A model generated the notes under the pieces. The model was not told where the DNA came from. It was given only the letters and a program-made list of their open reading frames with translations, and ran no database searches. The position numbers were made by a program, and so were the translations under genes. Below, in pieces: positions 20,415 to 29,433 of a stretch of DNA of 64,000 nt (its first letter is position 1; every line of letters begins with the position of its first letter). The stretch comes from Microvirga sp. KLBC 81 (lineage in GTDB: Bacteria; Pseudomonadota; Alphaproteobacteria; Rhizobiales; Beijerinckiaceae), in the NCBI RefSeq assembly GCF_003075415.1, contig NZ_QDAH01000004.1, positions 124,001-188,000 of the forward strand, written 5' to 3'.

Positions 20415-20864
20415 ATGAACATCTCGCTCCTGCTGCCGCTCGCCGGCATTCTCATCGGCGGCGTCTTTCTGTCGTCGCAGGCTCCCATCAATGCCGCACT
20501 CGCCCGTGCGCTCGGCGATCCCCTGCTGGCCGCCTGCATTTCCTTCGGTGTCGGCTTCTTGGTGCTTGCCATCCTCAGCGCCTTTCGCGGCGTATGGCCT
20601 TCCGGCAGCGCCCTGGCTTCCGCGCCCTGGTGGGCGTGGCTCGGCGGATTCTTAGGCGCGTTCTATGTGGCAATCGTGATCTGGGGCGTGCCGCAGCTCG
20701 GTGCGGTGAGCACCGTGGCGGCTCTGATCCTCGGCCAAGTGGTTGCGGCTCTCGTCCTTGATGCGATTGGAGCCTTCGGCCTGCCCGTACAGGCGATTTC
20801 CTGGCAGCGCATTGTCGCGGCAGGTCTCATCCTGGGCGGGCTCGTTCTCTCCCGCGCAGGATGA
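20415..20864 (+). CDS. YdcZ-like (DUF606) DMT superfamily transporter
   Basis: 149-residue integral membrane protein with five hydrophobic segments, starting ISLLLPLAGILIGGVF and carrying the half-repeat pattern of the small drug/metabolite transporter superfamily (SSQAPINAALAR, GGFLGAFYVA, ISWQRIVAAGLILGG). Members of this family probably work as dimers; the substrate is not known. It converges on the LOG-family gene, with 10 bases between the stops. Confidence 0.85.
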   Translation: MNISLLLPLAGILIGGVFLSSQAPINAALARALGDPLLAACISFGVGFLVLAILSAFRGVWPSGSALASAPWWAWLGGFLGAFYVAIVIWGVPQLGAVSTVAALILGQVVAALVLDAIGAFGLPVQAISWQRIVAAGLILGGLVLSRAG

Positions 20865-20874
20865 GCGGCGTTCC

Positions 20875-21483
20875 TTAGAACTTCGTCTCGATCAGGTCGG
20901 CATTCTCGACGATGCCGATGCGCCGCGCGGCGGCCTCGATCATCGGAATCACATCCTCGACCTGTTCAGCCACGAGGTAGCTGAGTTCGAGGCCTTGGCG
21001 GATAAAGCCCTGTTCGCGCATATGGGCGAAAAGCGTGAGCAGGGGCTTCCAGAAGCCCTTGGTGCTGAGCATCAGGATCGGCTTCGTGTGACGGCCGAGC
21101 TGTGCCCAGGTCATCTGCTCGACGAGTTCTTCCAGCGTTCCGATGCCGCCCGGCAGCGCCACGAAGGCATCGGCCTTTTCGAACATCAGACGCTTGCGGG
21201 TGTGCATGTCCGGCACGACGATGGTTTCCTGCACCGCGTCGAGAAGCTTCTCGCGGGATTTCAGGAAGTCCGGGATGATGCCGGTGACATAGCCGCCATG
21301 ATCGAGAACGGCCTGAGCGACGGTGCCCATGAGCCCCACATTGCCGCCTCCATAGACGAGATTGATGCCCTGCTCGGCCATGGCGCGGCCCAAGGCCGCG
21401 GCATTCGCAGCAAAGACGGGATCGTCTCCGAAACCGGAGCCGCAATACACACAGATGGATTTGACAGGCTTTTGATCTGACAT
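20875..21483 (-). CDS. LOG family protein (TIGR00730 type)
   Basis: 202 residues with the Rossmann-like fold of the cytokinin-activating nucleoside 5'-monophosphate phosphoribohydrolase family. The signature PGGIGTLEE lies near residue 115, with GGGNVGLMG and MHTRKRLMFE before it. In bacteria these proteins hydrolyse purine nucleotide monophosphates or are annotated as Rossmann-fold nucleotide-binding proteins. The start MSDQKPVKS is chosen by family similarity; MPMSDQ two codons upstream is equally possible, and there is no clear ribosome-binding site. Confidence 0.88.
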   Translation of the reverse strand: MSDQKPVKSICVYCGSGFGDDPVFAANAAALGRAMAEQGINLVYGGGNVGLMGTVAQAVLDHGGYVTGIIPDFLKSREKLLDAVQETIVVPDMHTRKRLMFEKADAFVALPGGIGTLEELVEQMTWAQLGRHTKPILMLSTKGFWKPLLTLFAHMREQGFIRQGLELSYLVAEQVEDVIPMIEAAARRIGIVENADLIETKF

Positions 21484-21611
21484 GGGCATTTCGGGGAGGC
21501 GGGGAGCCTCCCGCGTTGAATCATAAAACATTATATTCCCTTTATGGCCGTAGCCTTTTGAAAGATAAACGGCTTAAATGCATGAAAGTGCCGGAGTTGA
21601 GAAAAAGCGTT

Positions 21612-22880
21612 ATGGCGCAGGCGACAGAGCTTAAAGGAACCATCGCGATCATCGGCGCGGCAGCCGCCGGCGTCGTCGCGGTTCTTGTTGGCGCGCTTTA
21701 TTGGGCGTGGCCCGGCGCTCCTGAGCAGACTCGCGGTGCGGCAACGCCTCAAGCTACTCTCCAGCAGCCTGCCCCGCAACAGAGTTCTGCTCCGCAAGCT
21801 CCGCCTGCCAAAGCCCCCGAACCGAAAGCCGCCGATGCGAAGCCTGCCGAGGCTCCCATCGTTCCGTCCTTCGATCTCGTGCGCGTGGAGCCCAACGGCG
21901 AGAGCGTGATCGCCGGGCGGGCCGCTCCAGGGGCGACCATCGAGCTCTTGAGGGGCGATCAGGTCCATGCCCGCGCCGTAGCCGATGCCTCGGGCCTCTT
22001 TGCCATTGTGCCGCCGGCCCTGCCGCCAGGCTCCCATCAAGTCGTGCTGCAATCCATCGCGCCGGATGGGGTTCGCCAGCGCTCGCACCAGAGCGTGACG
22101 GTGGTGATCGATGCGTCCCAGAAACGGCCTCTGGTGACCCTGACCTCGCCGGATCAGCCGACGGTGGTTCTCTCGAATCCCGAGCCGCCCGAGCCGCAGG
22201 TTGCACAGACCACGCCAAAGCAGCCCGAGCAGCTGGCGCAAACGGCAGAGCCCGCTCAAGCGGCTCCTCAACCGCAGCCGCAGGCGAATGCCGCGCCCGA
22301 ACCCCAGGCTCAGCCTGCGCCTCGGCCTGAGATCAAGATCGTCAGCGTTGAAACCGAGGCAGGGAGGCTCTTCGTCTCCGGCCAATCGGCTCCGGGTGCG
22401 ACGGTGCGCCTTTATCTGAACGATACCCTCATCGCACCCGGTGGGGCAGGAGGCGACGGCAAGGTGTCCTTCTCCATCGGCTCCGGCGTACGGCCAGGCG
22501 AATATCGAATCCGCCTCGATGATGTGGACCCGGTCTCAGGCCAGGTGAAATCCCGGGCCGAAGTGGGCTTCACCGTCCCGGTTCAGGTCGCCTCGGCCCA
22601 GCCCGAAGCTCCGGCTGCATCCGCTCAGCCGCAGGCTGATGGGAAGTCCGCGACCGATGCCCAGGTCGCTGCGTCCGGCACGGTCGTGATCCCCAACATC
22701 AACACGGCCATCATCTCCAAGGGCGACAATCTCTGGCGGATCAGCCAGCGGATCTATGGCTCGGGCTACCGCTATACCGTGATCTACGGGGCGAATAAGG
22801 ACCAGATCCGCAATCCAAACCTGATCTACCCTGGTCAGGTGTTCGTGCTTCCTGCCGATCAGAACCAGAAGACCAACTAG
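21612..22880 (+). CDS. LysM peptidoglycan-binding protein with Ig-like repeats
   Basis: 422 residues. An N-terminal membrane anchor (about residues 10–33) is followed by a Pro/Gln/Ala-rich linker, a first Ig-like repeat with IAGRAAPGATIELL, a second Pro/Gln/Glu linker, a second related repeat (VSGQSAPGATVRLY), and a C-terminal LysM domain (KGDNLWRISQRIYGSG … IYPGQVFVLP). The layout suggests a periplasmic protein tethered to the inner membrane that contacts the cell wall. Rhizobiales homologues are widespread and unstudied. The ATG at 21612 directly precedes the membrane segment; upstream in-frame starts exist and overlap the divergent LOG gene. Confidence 0.85.
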   Translation: MAQATELKGTIAIIGAAAAGVVAVLVGALYWAWPGAPEQTRGAATPQATLQQPAPQQSSAPQAPPAKAPEPKAADAKPAEAPIVPSFDLVRVEPNGESVIAGRAAPGATIELLRGDQVHARAVADASGLFAIVPPALPPGSHQVVLQSIAPDGVRQRSHQSVTVVIDASQKRPLVTLTSPDQPTVVLSNPEPPEPQVAQTTPKQPEQLAQTAEPAQAAPQPQPQANAAPEPQAQPAPRPEIKIVSVETEAGRLFVSGQSAPGATVRLYLNDTLIAPGGAGGDGKVSFSIGSGVRPGEYRIRLDDVDPVSGQVKSRAEVGFTVPVQVASAQPEAPAASAQPQADGKSATDAQVAASGTVVIPNINTAIISKGDNLWRISQRIYGSGYRYTVIYGANKDQIRNPNLIYPGQVFVLPADQNQKTN

Positions 22881-22969
22881 GTCAGGGCAGGGCTGCGGGC
22901 GGAGCGGGGTGAATTCCTGTTTCCGATCCCTTATATCGGGGTCCGACAACTCATTCGGATTCTCTGGTC

Positions 22970-24883
22970 ATGCTCCCCACCACTTCCGTCCCTTCGACAA
23001 GCGCCGCCGTGCGAAAAGCCAGCGGCTTGGCTGCGACCTGGACGAAGCTCTGGCCTTATCTCTGGCCGCAGGGGCGGCCCGATCTGCAGCGCCGCGTCTT
23101 CATCGCCTTCGGCCTGCTGCTCGTGGCCAAGGGCGTGACCATGGTCACGCCTTTCGCCTTCAAATGGGCGACGGATGCGCTCGTGGCCGTGACGAGTAGC
23201 GGCAATCAGGCCACCGAAGCCGCGGCCACCTCAGGCTCATGGCTCTGGAAGTCGCCGATCCTGCTCACGATCATCTACGGCGTCACCCGCATCCTCATGG
23301 CGGTGCTGACCCAGGTGCGTGACGGCCTCTTCGCCAAGGTCGCCATGCATGCGGTGCGCAATCTCGCGCTCCAAGCCTTCGAGCACATGCATCGCCTGTC
23401 TCTGCGCTTTCATCTCGAACGCAAGACCGGCGGTCTCACCCGCGTGCTGGAGCGCGGCCGCGAAGGCATCGAGGAATTGTCGCGCCTCATGGTGCTGACG
23501 CTCGTGCCGACCATTCTCGAATTCGTGCTGGTGCTCGGTCTCCTCGCCTGGGAATTCGACTGGGTCTATTCGCTCGTCGTCTTCGTGATGGTGGTGATCT
23601 ATCTCGCCTATACCTACAAGGCGACGCAGTGGCGGATCTCGATCCGCAAGCAGATGAACGACTCCGATACCGATGCCAATACGAAGGCGGTCGACTCGCT
23701 GCTGAACTACGAGACGGTGAAATACTTTGGGGCTGAGCAGCGGGAAACCGCGCGATACGACCGCTCCATGGAACGCTACGAGAAGGCCTCGACGCAGACC
23801 TATACGTCGCTCGCCGTGCTCAACGCAGGCCAAGCCGTGATCTTCTCGATCGGCATGGCGATCGTGATGGTGCTCGCGGCGCAGGACATCATGGCGGGCC
23901 GCGTTTCCGTCGGCAGCTTCGTGCTCGTGAACGCCATGCTGGTTCAGCTCTACATTCCGCTGAACTTCATGGGCATGCTCTATCGCGAGATCAAGCAGGC
24001 GCTCATCGACATCGACGACATGTTCCGGATCATCGAGCAGAACCCCGAGATCCAGGACAAGCCAGGCGCGAAGCCGCTCGAGATCAAGCAGGCCGTCGTG
24101 CGTTTCGAGGACGTGCATTTCTCCTATATTCCGGAGCGTCCGATCCTCAAAGGCGTGAGCTTCGAAGTGCCGGCCGGCCATACGGTCGCCATCGTCGGTC
24201 CCTCGGGCGCAGGCAAGTCCACCATCTCGCGCCTGCTGTTCCGCTTCTACGAGCCCACGAGCGGCCGCATCCTCATAGACGGGCAGAACATCGCCGACGT
24301 GCAGCAGGCCTCGCTCCGCAAAGTGATCGGCATGGTCCCGCAGGACACGGTGCTGTTCAACGACACCATCGGTTACAACATCCAATACGGCCGCTGGGAC
24401 GCGACCCCGGAGGAGGTGAGGGAGGCCGCGCGCCTTGCTCAGATCGACCGCTTTATCAGCCTTCTGCCGGAGGGCTACGACACGCCGGTGGGCGAGCGCG
24501 GCCTGAAGCTCTCGGGCGGCGAGAAGCAGCGCGTGGCCATCGCCCGCACGATCCTCAAAGGCCCGCCGATCCTGGTGCTCGACGAAGCCACCTCGGCGCT
24601 CGACACCTTTACGGAGAAGGAAATCCAGGACGCCCTCGACCGGGTGAGCCGTGGCCGTACGACCTTGGTCATCGCCCACCGCCTGTCCACCGTGATCGGG
24701 GCCGACGAGATCATCGTTCTCGACCATGGCCGCGTGGTGGAGCGGGGCAATCACACCAGCCTCCTGGCTCTGGGCGGCGTCTACGCCTCCATGTGGAACC
24801 GCCAGCGCGAGGCCGATCAGGCCCGCGAGACCCTGAAGCGCGCCGAGGAAGAGGAGCGTGGGGAGGAAAGCGTGGCAGGTTGA
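22970..24883 (+). CDS. ABC transporter, Atm1/HMT1 type (fused permease and ATPase)
   Basis: 637-residue half-transporter. Transmembrane domain at about residues 40–330 with six helices; the nucleotide-binding domain has Walker A GPSGAGKST, signature LSGGEKQR and Walker B LVLDEATSALD. The motif YFGAEQRETARYD before the fourth helix and SLNYETVKYF-like DSLLNYETVK mark it as the Atm1/ABCB7 group, which exports glutathione-linked sulfur or metal compounds. It probably works as a homodimer in the inner membrane. Confidence 0.92.
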   Translation: MLPTTSVPSTSAAVRKASGLAATWTKLWPYLWPQGRPDLQRRVFIAFGLLLVAKGVTMVTPFAFKWATDALVAVTSSGNQATEAAATSGSWLWKSPILLTIIYGVTRILMAVLTQVRDGLFAKVAMHAVRNLALQAFEHMHRLSLRFHLERKTGGLTRVLERGREGIEELSRLMVLTLVPTILEFVLVLGLLAWEFDWVYSLVVFVMVVIYLAYTYKATQWRISIRKQMNDSDTDANTKAVDSLLNYETVKYFGAEQRETARYDRSMERYEKASTQTYTSLAVLNAGQAVIFSIGMAIVMVLAAQDIMAGRVSVGSFVLVNAMLVQLYIPLNFMGMLYREIKQALIDIDDMFRIIEQNPEIQDKPGAKPLEIKQAVVRFEDVHFSYIPERPILKGVSFEVPAGHTVAIVGPSGAGKSTISRLLFRFYEPTSGRILIDGQNIADVQQASLRKVIGMVPQDTVLFNDTIGYNIQYGRWDATPEEVREAARLAQIDRFISLLPEGYDTPVGERGLKLSGGEKQRVAIARTILKGPPILVLDEATSALDTFTEKEIQDALDRVSRGRTTLVIAHRLSTVIGADEIIVLDHGRVVERGNHTSLLALGGVYASMWNRQREADQARETLKRAEEEERGEESVAG

Positions 24884-24935
24884 CGGAAGCGCCCGCGCCT
24901 GCCATCCCACGCAAACTCGATAAAGGCTTCAAAGA

Positions 24936-25637
24936 ATGACCGATATTCTGGAATCGATGCGCCGCATCTTCGTCCCGATCCACAAGGAGGGGTATCCCTT
25001 CATCCTGATCGCGCTGTTCGCGACCATCGTCCTGGCCTGGCTCTGGTCGCCGCTCGGCTGGATTGGCGCCATTCTCACCGTCTGGGTCTGCTACTTCTTC
25101 CGCGATCCGCCGCGCGTGACCCCGATGCGCGAAGGCCTCGTCATCTCCCCGGCCGATGGGCGTGTTAACCTGATCACCACGGCGGTTCCCCCGGCCGAGC
25201 TCAGCCTGCCGCCTGAGCCCATGACCCGCATCTCGGTCTTCATGAACGTGTTCGACTGCCACGTGAACCGCTCGCCGGTCGCGGGCCGGATCGAGCAGAT
25301 CCTCTATACGCCGGGCCTCTTCCTCAATGCCGAGCTCGATAAGGCGAGCGAGGACAACGAGCGCAACGCCCTCGTCATCGAGACGGCGGGCACCCGCGTC
25401 GGCGTGGTGCAGATTGCAGGCCTCGTGGCGCGCCGCATCGTCTCCTTCGTGAAGGTGGGCGATACGTTGAGCACCGGCGAGCGCTTCGGCCTCATCCGCT
25501 TCGGCTCGCGCCTCGACATCTACGTGCCGCTCTCCGCCCAGATCCTCGTGGGGCTCGGCCAGACGGCGGTGGCCGGCGAGACGGTCCTGGCGGATCTGAC
25601 TGCCAACGAGCCCGCCCGTCAGTACCGGACCGGCTAG
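24936..25637 (+). CDS. psd: Phosphatidylserine decarboxylase (short, membrane-bound)
   Basis: Converts phosphatidylserine to phosphatidylethanolamine. It is the short form of 233 residues, with two N-terminal membrane segments, DGRVNLI and [13 protein letters not shown]. The self-cleavage site is RFGSRLD, where Ser191 becomes the pyruvoyl cofactor. It is followed by pssA, the preceding enzyme of the same pathway, with a 172-base gap. Confidence 0.94.
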   Translation: MTDILESMRRIFVPIHKEGYPFILIALFATIVLAWLWSPLGWIGAILTVWVCYFFRDPPRVTPMREGLVISPADGRVNLITTAVPPAELSLPPEPMTRISVFMNVFDCHVNRSPVAGRIEQILYTPGLFLNAELDKASEDNERNALVIETAGTRVGVVQIAGLVARRIVSFVKVGDTLSTGERFGLIRFGSRLDIYVPLSAQILVGLGQTAVAGETVLADLTANEPARQYRTG

Positions 25638-25809
25638 CATTTCGTGCGGAATCGGAGATCCGCGTCAGTGAAAGTGTCGCCTGCGGGGTCGGTTTTCCGC
25701 TCCCGCGGGCCCTTGGACGGAACTGTCCACAGCAGTTTGCGCTTCTCCCATACCTGCACACTGCTCAGCTCTCCTTGCCGGTCAGGCTGGCTCCTCCTAG
25801 GTTTTTGCC

Positions 25810-26664
25810 ATGAGTGACCTCTTTCCTCCCTTCGCCCCGGATCCGAACGAACCGCGCAAGCGGCTCTTCAAGCCCGTTCCGTTCCGGATGATCGCCCCCA
25901 ACATCATCACCCTCATTGCCCTCTGCCTGGGCCTCTGGGCGATCCGGCTCGCCTTCGAGGGGCGCTATGAGCAGGCCGTGCTGGCGGTGATCGTTGCGGC
26001 TTTCCTCGATGGCGTGGACGGACGCATCGCGCGGCTCCTGAAGGGCACCTCCCGCTTCGGCGCGGAGCTCGATTCCCTGGCGGATTTCCTGAACTTTGGC
26101 GTCACCCCGGCGCTCATTCTCTACAGCTTCGTCCTGCACGAACTGCGTTCGCTCGGCTGGATCGGCTCCATCGTGCTCGCCATCGCGGCAGCCCTGCGCC
26201 TGGCCCGGTTCAACGTCATGATCGACGATCCCAACCGGCCTGAGTGGAAGAAGAACTTCTTCGTCGGCATGGCGGCCCCCATGGGCGCCATGTGTGCCCT
26301 GCTGCCGCTCTATCTCTCGTTCCTCGGCACGCCGGTCCAGAATTCCTCGGTGGCTCCCGTCGTCCTGATCTACACGGTCGGCATTGCCTTCCTCATGGTC
26401 TCGACCATCCCGACCTATTCGGGAAAGACCATGGGCAAGTACGTACCGCGCCAGTGGGTTCTGCCGATCTTCGTGCTGTCGGTGGCGGCCTTCGGCCTGC
26501 TCATCAGCTTCCCGTTCGAGATGCTGGCCCTGATCACCATTCTCTTCCTGCTGACGATCCCCATCGGCGTCATGCGCTACCGGAAGCTCGAGCGGGACGA
26601 TGCCATGCGCGGAGCGGATGTCCAACCAGCCCCCTCGGACGTCGAGCCGCCTCCGGCCGCTTGA
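25810..26664 (+). CDS. pssA: CDP-diacylglycerol–serine O-phosphatidyltransferase
   Basis: Makes phosphatidylserine from CDP-diacylglycerol and serine. It has 284 residues with about eight membrane segments. The CDP-alcohol phosphotransferase motif is complete: Asp70-Gly71, Ala74-Arg75, Gly84, Asp88 and Asp92 with the right spacing. It works directly upstream of psd in the pathway. A 9-bp stem-loop (26672–26700) follows the stop codon. Confidence 0.94.
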   Translation: MSDLFPPFAPDPNEPRKRLFKPVPFRMIAPNIITLIALCLGLWAIRLAFEGRYEQAVLAVIVAAFLDGVDGRIARLLKGTSRFGAELDSLADFLNFGVTPALILYSFVLHELRSLGWIGSIVLAIAAALRLARFNVMIDDPNRPEWKKNFFVGMAAPMGAMCALLPLYLSFLGTPVQNSSVAPVVLIYTVGIAFLMVSTIPTYSGKTMGKYVPRQWVLPIFVLSVAAFGLLISFPFEMLALITILFLLTIPIGVMRYRKLERDDAMRGADVQPAPSDVEPPPAA

Positions 26665-26671
26665 TTCACTC

Positions 26672-26700
26672 ACGCCCGGTGCCATGTTGTGACCGGGCGT
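26672..26700. other. Stem-loop after pssA
   Basis: ACGCCCGGT and ACCGGGCGT form a perfect 9-bp stem around an 11-base loop, eight bases after the stop codon. No T run follows, so it may be an mRNA 3'-end stem or a weak terminator. Confidence 0.5.
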
Positions 26701-26712
26701 AGCCTTATGCCC

Positions 26713-26763
26713 AGAGCATCGGGCAGGGCCCAAAAGCGGGTCCATTTTTCCGCACGATGCGCT
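26713..26763. repeat. Palindromic repeat, family B, short copy
   Basis: Starts AGAGCATCGGGC and ends CCGCACGATGCGCT, with the internal CAAAAGCGGGTCCATTTTTCCGCACGAT section typical of family B. Longer copies lie at 31791, 32007, 46608 and 51184, and another short one at 63721. Confidence 0.75.
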
Positions 26764-26818
26764 ACAGAACAAGCAATGATCGTGAAGGGCTGACAGGCCC
26801 TGGAGCGTGGAGATCAAA

Positions 26819-27469
26819 GTGGCGTCTTCTTCCGAGGTGTCGAATACCAGCTGGCGTCCGAAGCTCGTTCTGGCTTCCGCCTCGCCCCGCAGGCTGGCCC
26901 TGCTGCAGCAGGCCGGCATCGAGCCCGATGCCCTCCTGCCCGCCGATGTGGACGAGGCGCCCTTGAAGAACGAGGGTCCGAAGGACCTTGCCAAGCGCCT
27001 CTCCCGTGCCAAGGCGGAGGTCGCCCGCAAGACCGCCCGCAACCGGGAGGACCTGAAGGACGCCTATATCCTCTCCGCCGATACGATCGTGGTGGCAGGC
27101 GGGCGCATTCTGCCCAAGGCCGAGGTGGTGGACGAGGCGGCGGCATGCCTGCGCCTGCTCTCGGGCCGGGCGCATCGGGTCTACACCTCCATCTGCCTCA
27201 TCACCCCGAAGGATTCGGTGCGCGAGCGCCTCGTGGAAACCCGAGTGCGCTTCAAGCGTCTCTCGCGGGAGGAGTTCGAGCGCTATCTCGCCTCGGGCGA
27301 ATGGCGCGGCAAGGCGGGCGGCTATGCCATCCAGGGCCTTGCCGGGACCTTCGTGGTGAAGCTCGTCGGTTCCTACACCAACGTGGTGGGCCTGCCGCTC
27401 TACGAGACCGTGGCGCTGCTCGATGGGGAGGGGTTCCCCGTGCGCTTCACCTGGCTCAACGCCGCCTGA
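26819..27469 (+). CDS. maf: Maf family nucleotide pyrophosphatase
   Basis: 216-residue Maf/Ham1-fold protein that hydrolyses modified or canonical nucleoside triphosphates to monophosphates and affects cell division in some bacteria. It shows the N-terminal [17 protein letters not shown] near residue 85, and [10 protein letters not shown] in the last third. A GTG at 26819 is chosen because GGAG lies six bases upstream; a GTG at 26807 would add four residues. It is followed by yacG and tRNA-Phe, an order often conserved in Rhizobiales. Confidence 0.9.
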   Translation: MASSSEVSNTSWRPKLVLASASPRRLALLQQAGIEPDALLPADVDEAPLKNEGPKDLAKRLSRAKAEVARKTARNREDLKDAYILSADTIVVAGGRILPKAEVVDEAAACLRLLSGRAHRVYTSICLITPKDSVRERLVETRVRFKRLSREEFERYLASGEWRGKAGGYAIQGLAGTFVVKLVGSYTNVVGLPLYETVALLDGEGFPVRFTWLNAA

Positions 27470-27489
27470 TTCCCAAGAGGAGGAAAGGC

Positions 27490-27690
27490 ATGGATCCCGC
27501 CAACGAGAACAAGCCGCTGGCCTCGTCCGGCAGGTGCCCGATCTGCGGCAAGCCGTCGAGCCTGGAATTCAAGCCCTTCTGCTCCAAGCGCTGCGCGGAT
27601 GTGGACCTGAACCGCTGGCTCTCCGGCGGCTATGCCATTCCGTCCGTGGATGACCCGGAGGACAAGGGCGAAGACGACCGCGAAGACTGA
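27490..27690 (+). CDS. yacG: DNA gyrase inhibitor YacG
   Basis: 66-residue zinc protein. The four-cysteine zinc site is CPIC … FCSKRC near residues 16–35, followed by DLNRWLSGGYAIP, both standard for YacG. In E. coli it binds and inhibits DNA gyrase. A GAGGAGG ribosome-binding site precedes the ATG. The C-terminus is acidic. Confidence 0.92.
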   Translation: MDPANENKPLASSGRCPICGKPSSLEFKPFCSKRCADVDLNRWLSGGYAIPSVDDPEDKGEDDRED

Positions 27691-27796
27691 CGAAAATTTT
27701 TTTCATGAAAATTTCTCGTCCAGGCGGCTGGACAGGCGGCAAAGGTCTGACTATACAACCGCCCACGACGCGCACGGCACAAGCCGCGCATCGGAT

Positions 27797-27872
27797 GCCC
27801 AGGTAGCTCAGTTGGTAGAGCATGCGACTGAAAATCGCAGTGTCGGTGGTTCGATTCCGCCCCTGGGCACCA
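27797..27872 (+). tRNA. tRNA-Phe (GAA)
   Basis: Complete cloverleaf of 76 bases with encoded CCA. Acceptor GCCCAGG pairs with CCTGGGC; the anticodon stem TGCGA/TCGCA encloses the loop CTGAAAA, giving anticodon GAA; the T-arm is GGTGG TTCGATT CCGCC. A dead integrase gene lies about 0.85 kb downstream. Confidence 0.97.
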
Positions 27873-27984
27873 CTCTCTTATCCTTACGCGTCAATGATTT
27901 GAGTGCTGATGGTGCTTTTGCGCCGCCTGCGGTGTTACCGCGCGTGTTATCGGATCGCGTCGCCGTTGAGGCTCAACGCCCACC

Positions 27985-28446
27985 ATGTCGTTTGAGCTTG
28001 GCCAGCTAACAGAATTGGTGTTCGGTCACCGGCAGTACCTGACGGTGGGGGACTTGCCGCGCAGTGTTGCTGAATATCTTGGCTGCCATCCAGGAATCGT
28101 CTTCCTTCGCCGACGTGAAGCGCAGAAGATCTGGATCAAGCACCCGGAGGTTAGTCCGCTTGATCTGCTCCAACTGCCTCTCGTCGTCACAAAGGGGTGC
28201 TATTACGCCGATCCCAAGCGGCGGAGGTGTGTGACAGTCCTCTATCAGAACCCACATAAGCACCGACCCTATGTATTGGGCCTGAAGAGCGCTGCGCAAG
28301 GTTGCGAGGTCTGGGTTTCGACCTTCTATCAAACAACCGAGAGAGAGGCCCAAAAGATGTTCGGCAAATGGGAGGTTCTGCGGCCTGCGAAAAAGTATGA
28401 CGGCCTCCCCTGGGCTAAGGGAGGCCGTCATTTCCGCACACGGTAG
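27985..28446 (+). CDS. Hypothetical protein beside tRNA-Phe
   Basis: 153 residues, not recognised with confidence. Basic C-terminus, mixed α/β pattern, no signal peptide or membrane segment. The segment from KGCYYADPKRR to VWVSTFYQTTEREAQKM has the look of the small BECR-type nuclease/toxin domains of phages (β-strands ending in Tyr/Thr-rich motifs), but this is only a hunch. Its location between tRNA-Phe and a decayed integrase suggests it arrived on a mobile element. The last 17 codons overlap a perfect 13-bp hairpin. Confidence 0.55.
   Translation: MSFELGQLTELVFGHRQYLTVGDLPRSVAEYLGCHPGIVFLRRREAQKIWIKHPEVSPLDLLQLPLVVTKGCYYADPKRRRCVTVLYQNPHKHRPYVLGLKSAAQGCEVWVSTFYQTTEREAQKMFGKWEVLRPAKKYDGLPWAKGGRHFRTR
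28397..28431. other. Perfect 13-bp hairpin overlapping a gene end
   Basis: Arms 28397–28409 and 28419–28431 (ATGACGGCCTCCC with its reverse complement) with a nine-base loop. It overlaps the last codons of the gene at 27985 and is followed by TTCC rather than a T run. It may act as a terminator or a 3' stability element. Confidence 0.6.
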
Positions 28447-28714
28447 GGCCTGCCGGGAACCCTACAATTTCACCCACCTGCCCAAGGCGGTGCTACGGCT
28501 GGCAGATTGCAGGACCGAAGTCCTTTCACCGTGTCTCGCGTGCAGCGGCGCAATAATACGGGCGACGGGCTACCGATCTATTAAGAAGAGCTTTTTCCAG
28601 ACTGTTCCCCGGTCCGACCAAGGCTGGTCCACAGGCGGAGTCGCGCAGAAAGACCTGATTCGACTGCAGTTCTTGAGAGCTTTCCACATCCGCCTTCCGG
28701 GACAGATCGCTGGC

Positions 28715-29433
28715 CTAGTCAGCCTCATTTCTCTGTCGCTGCGCTATCCGTAGCTCCGCCACCCGGCTCGTCTGAACAATCTTCCCGCGGTTGTAGCGCA
28801 TGGTCGTGCTGAGCTGGGGAGGGGCCGCCCTCATCACGTTTTCGGCCTGTGCGCCCGCCTCAAAGGCTTCTGAGACGGCTCCAACGTGGCTGTCCATGTT
28901 CCAGACGTCATCTGGCCAGCCAGCCTTACGAGCGATCTTCTTGAACGTCCTGCTGAAGTGCGACTTGCGCCGCGGCTTGCCAGAACCCTTGTCGAGGATC
29001 ACGGGGCCGATCCGCCGCTCCGAGGGCATGCCGGCCAGCTCGGAAATGATGTCCGGGTAGAGCTTCAGGTCGTGCTCCGCCGTCTCTGAGCCGTTCAATT
29101 TCGGGGTGGGCTTCTTCAGGATCAAGTTGCTGTCGATTTGGCTTCAGGTGAGCCCCCATTCCCAAACCCAAGTGCCGTTCGTGACCGTGCCTTTAATCGC
29201 TCCCGGTCTTCGACATTCGGTTTCACCCACTCGCCAATGAGGTCCTTCTACCGGAGGCGAAGCTCGAATTGGAGAGTGACTGTCAGGGCGGGGGAGGGGC
29301 GCCCGGCCTCATGAGCGGCTTCGCGGAAGGCCGCAATCTGAGCGTAGGTAGAATGCTTTTCCCTTGCCTTCGGTGATTTGATCTCCATGTGTTTAAGGAC
29401 TTAGGTCAGCTTCAGGCGGTCGTCATCCTTGTA
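28715..29433 (-). pseudogene. Tyrosine-type site-specific integrase, decayed
   Basis: Remnant of a phage-type integrase on the minus strand. Recognisable pieces in order are CPAYKDDDRLKLT, EIKSPKAREKHSTYAQIAAF, RPSPALTVTLQFELRLR, KDLIGEWV, TNGTWVWEWGLT, PVILDKGSGKPRRK and LSTTMRYNRG. The frame is broken by stops at 29401–29403 (TAA), 29248–29250 (TAG) and 29144–29146 (TGA) and by one frameshift. In the surviving C-terminal 136 codons the expected arginine of DSRAG reads His and the HxxR region is altered, so it cannot be active. Its 5' end is cut by the terminal GTAAGCG of an IS66-type element. Confidence 0.8.
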
